From NCBI RefSeq assembly GCF_025813715.1, contig NZ_CP107532.1:4994001-5058000 (forward strand): 64,000 nucleotides of DNA, read 5' to 3'. Position 1 is the stretch's first letter; every line of letters begins with the position of its first letter. Both the position numbers and the translations under genes were made by a program. Source of the DNA: Methylobacterium sp. FF17 (GTDB taxonomy: Bacteria > Pseudomonadota > Alphaproteobacteria > Rhizobiales > Beijerinckiaceae). Positions 63,578 through 64,000 of the stretch are shown here, one piece after another. The notes beneath the pieces were generated by a model. That model saw only the letters and a program-made list of their open reading frames with translations. It was not told where the DNA came from and did not search any database.

Positions 63578-64000
63578 ATGGACGGCAATCACGGCGATCG
63601 CGACCGGAGCTTCGCGCTGGCCGAGCGCGTCAGCGCACTGATGCGGGATTACGGCCCCTCGGCCGAGCCCCGTTCCTACGCCGTCTGGTATGCTCACGTC
63701 TCCGGCGCGCAGCCTCGGATGAGCGAGGCGGTCAGGCGTCTCACGGCGGAGTCCGGGGGCCTGACGACCCAGGACGTCGACGCGCTCTACGAGGCCCATC
63801 TCGATCCGACGCGTCTCTCGGTCGCCACCGAGCAGGCCAGCCACAACGTCCTGTCGGAGATCGCGGGGGTGATGGAGGTGCTGAACCTCTCGCTCGATTC
63901 CACGGCACAGTACGACGCGTCGCTGCGCACCCTGGCGCATGACCTCGACGGGACCGCGTCGAAGCCGGCCAGCGTGCACAAGGTGGTCGCGGCCCTGGTG
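63578..64000 (+). CDS. Probable diguanylate cyclase, N-terminal part only (3' end cut by window)
   Basis: 141 codons open to the window edge, from ATG 63578. 'SFALAERVSALMRDYGPSAE' and 'PRSYAVWYAHVSGAQPRMSE', then 'GLTTQDVDALYEAHLDPTRL', match the helical N-terminal region found before GGDEF domains in many alphaproteobacterial diguanylate cyclases. The GGDEF domain itself would be beyond the window, so enzyme identity is an inference. Cytoplasmic, no membrane span seen. The 133 bp after the helicase gene hold no other gene. Start has weak ribosome-binding signal. Confidence 0.6.
   Translation, partial: MDGNHGDRDRSFALAERVSALMRDYGPSAEPRSYAVWYAHVSGAQPRMSEAVRRLTAESGGLTTQDVDALYEAHLDPTRLSVATEQASHNVLSEIAGVMEVLNLSLDSTAQYDASLRTLAHDLDGTASKPASVHKVVAALV

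Overview
The window is a 64 kb piece of very GC-rich alphaproteobacterial chromosome. A CtrA master regulator, an EcfG-type general-stress sigma factor, a MEKHLA/PAS protein, an Omp25-like barrel protein and long GC-rich antisense reading frames all point to the Hyphomicrobiales, most likely Methylobacterium or a close relative. That genus call is an inference from gene content and style; there is no rRNA in the window. It looks like ordinary chromosome: no insertion sequences, integrases, phage genes, CRISPR arrays or rRNA were seen. One tRNA (Arg, anticodon ACG) is present.

Layout. 1-2.3 kb: sulfone/sulfur-scavenging pair sfnG-sfnB (minus). 2.3-10 kb: a degenerate receiver protein behind a perfect CtrA box, L-serine deaminase, a secreted phospholipase-A2-like protein, two MltB-type murein transglycosylases, a MEKHLA protein and a secreted NHL propeller. 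10-21 kb: ilvE, a MarR regulator, and a 2805-residue predicted exported protein combining an ExeM/NucH-like nuclease, a 5'-nucleotidase, RTX motifs and a six-copy C-terminal repeat. 21-28 kb: an alpha/beta hydrolase fused to a gluconate-dehydrogenase-subunit-3-like domain, translationally coupled to a GMC oxidoreductase; a YghA-like dehydrogenase; a GH15 glucoamylase-like enzyme. 28-33 kb: a TetR-RND efflux operon behind two clear operators. 33-39 kb: DUF4126 and VOC proteins, an EcfG sigma factor with a NepR-like N-terminal extension, an MFS transporter and ctrA. 39-47 kb: an Nramp-like transporter, an HD-GYP response regulator, tRNA-Arg, stress-type small proteins, a Zn alcohol dehydrogenase. 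47-57 kb: a DivK-like receiver behind a 22-bp-stem hairpin, an AI-2E family transporter, topA, phoX and parE. 57-64 kb: outer-membrane barrel protein, a prenyl transferase of the UppS family, a small winged-helix/membrane-protein operon with a candidate operator array, a racemase-like protein, an RhlE-like RNA helicase, and the start of a probable diguanylate cyclase.

How the parts relate. Three themes recur. (1) Phosphorus and nucleic-acid scavenging outside the cytoplasm: the giant nuclease/nucleotidase and PhoX, each with a weak PHO-box-like repeat upstream. (2) Stress and cell-cycle control: EcfG, CtrA, a DivK-like receiver, an HD-GYP protein, and four GGAAC-N18/19-TT candidate EcfG promoters in front of stress-type genes. 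(3) DNA topology: topA and parE lie about 2 kb apart around phoX. Intergenic DNA is unusually rich in long perfect hairpins and in two- or three-copy tandem repeats of 12-21 bp.
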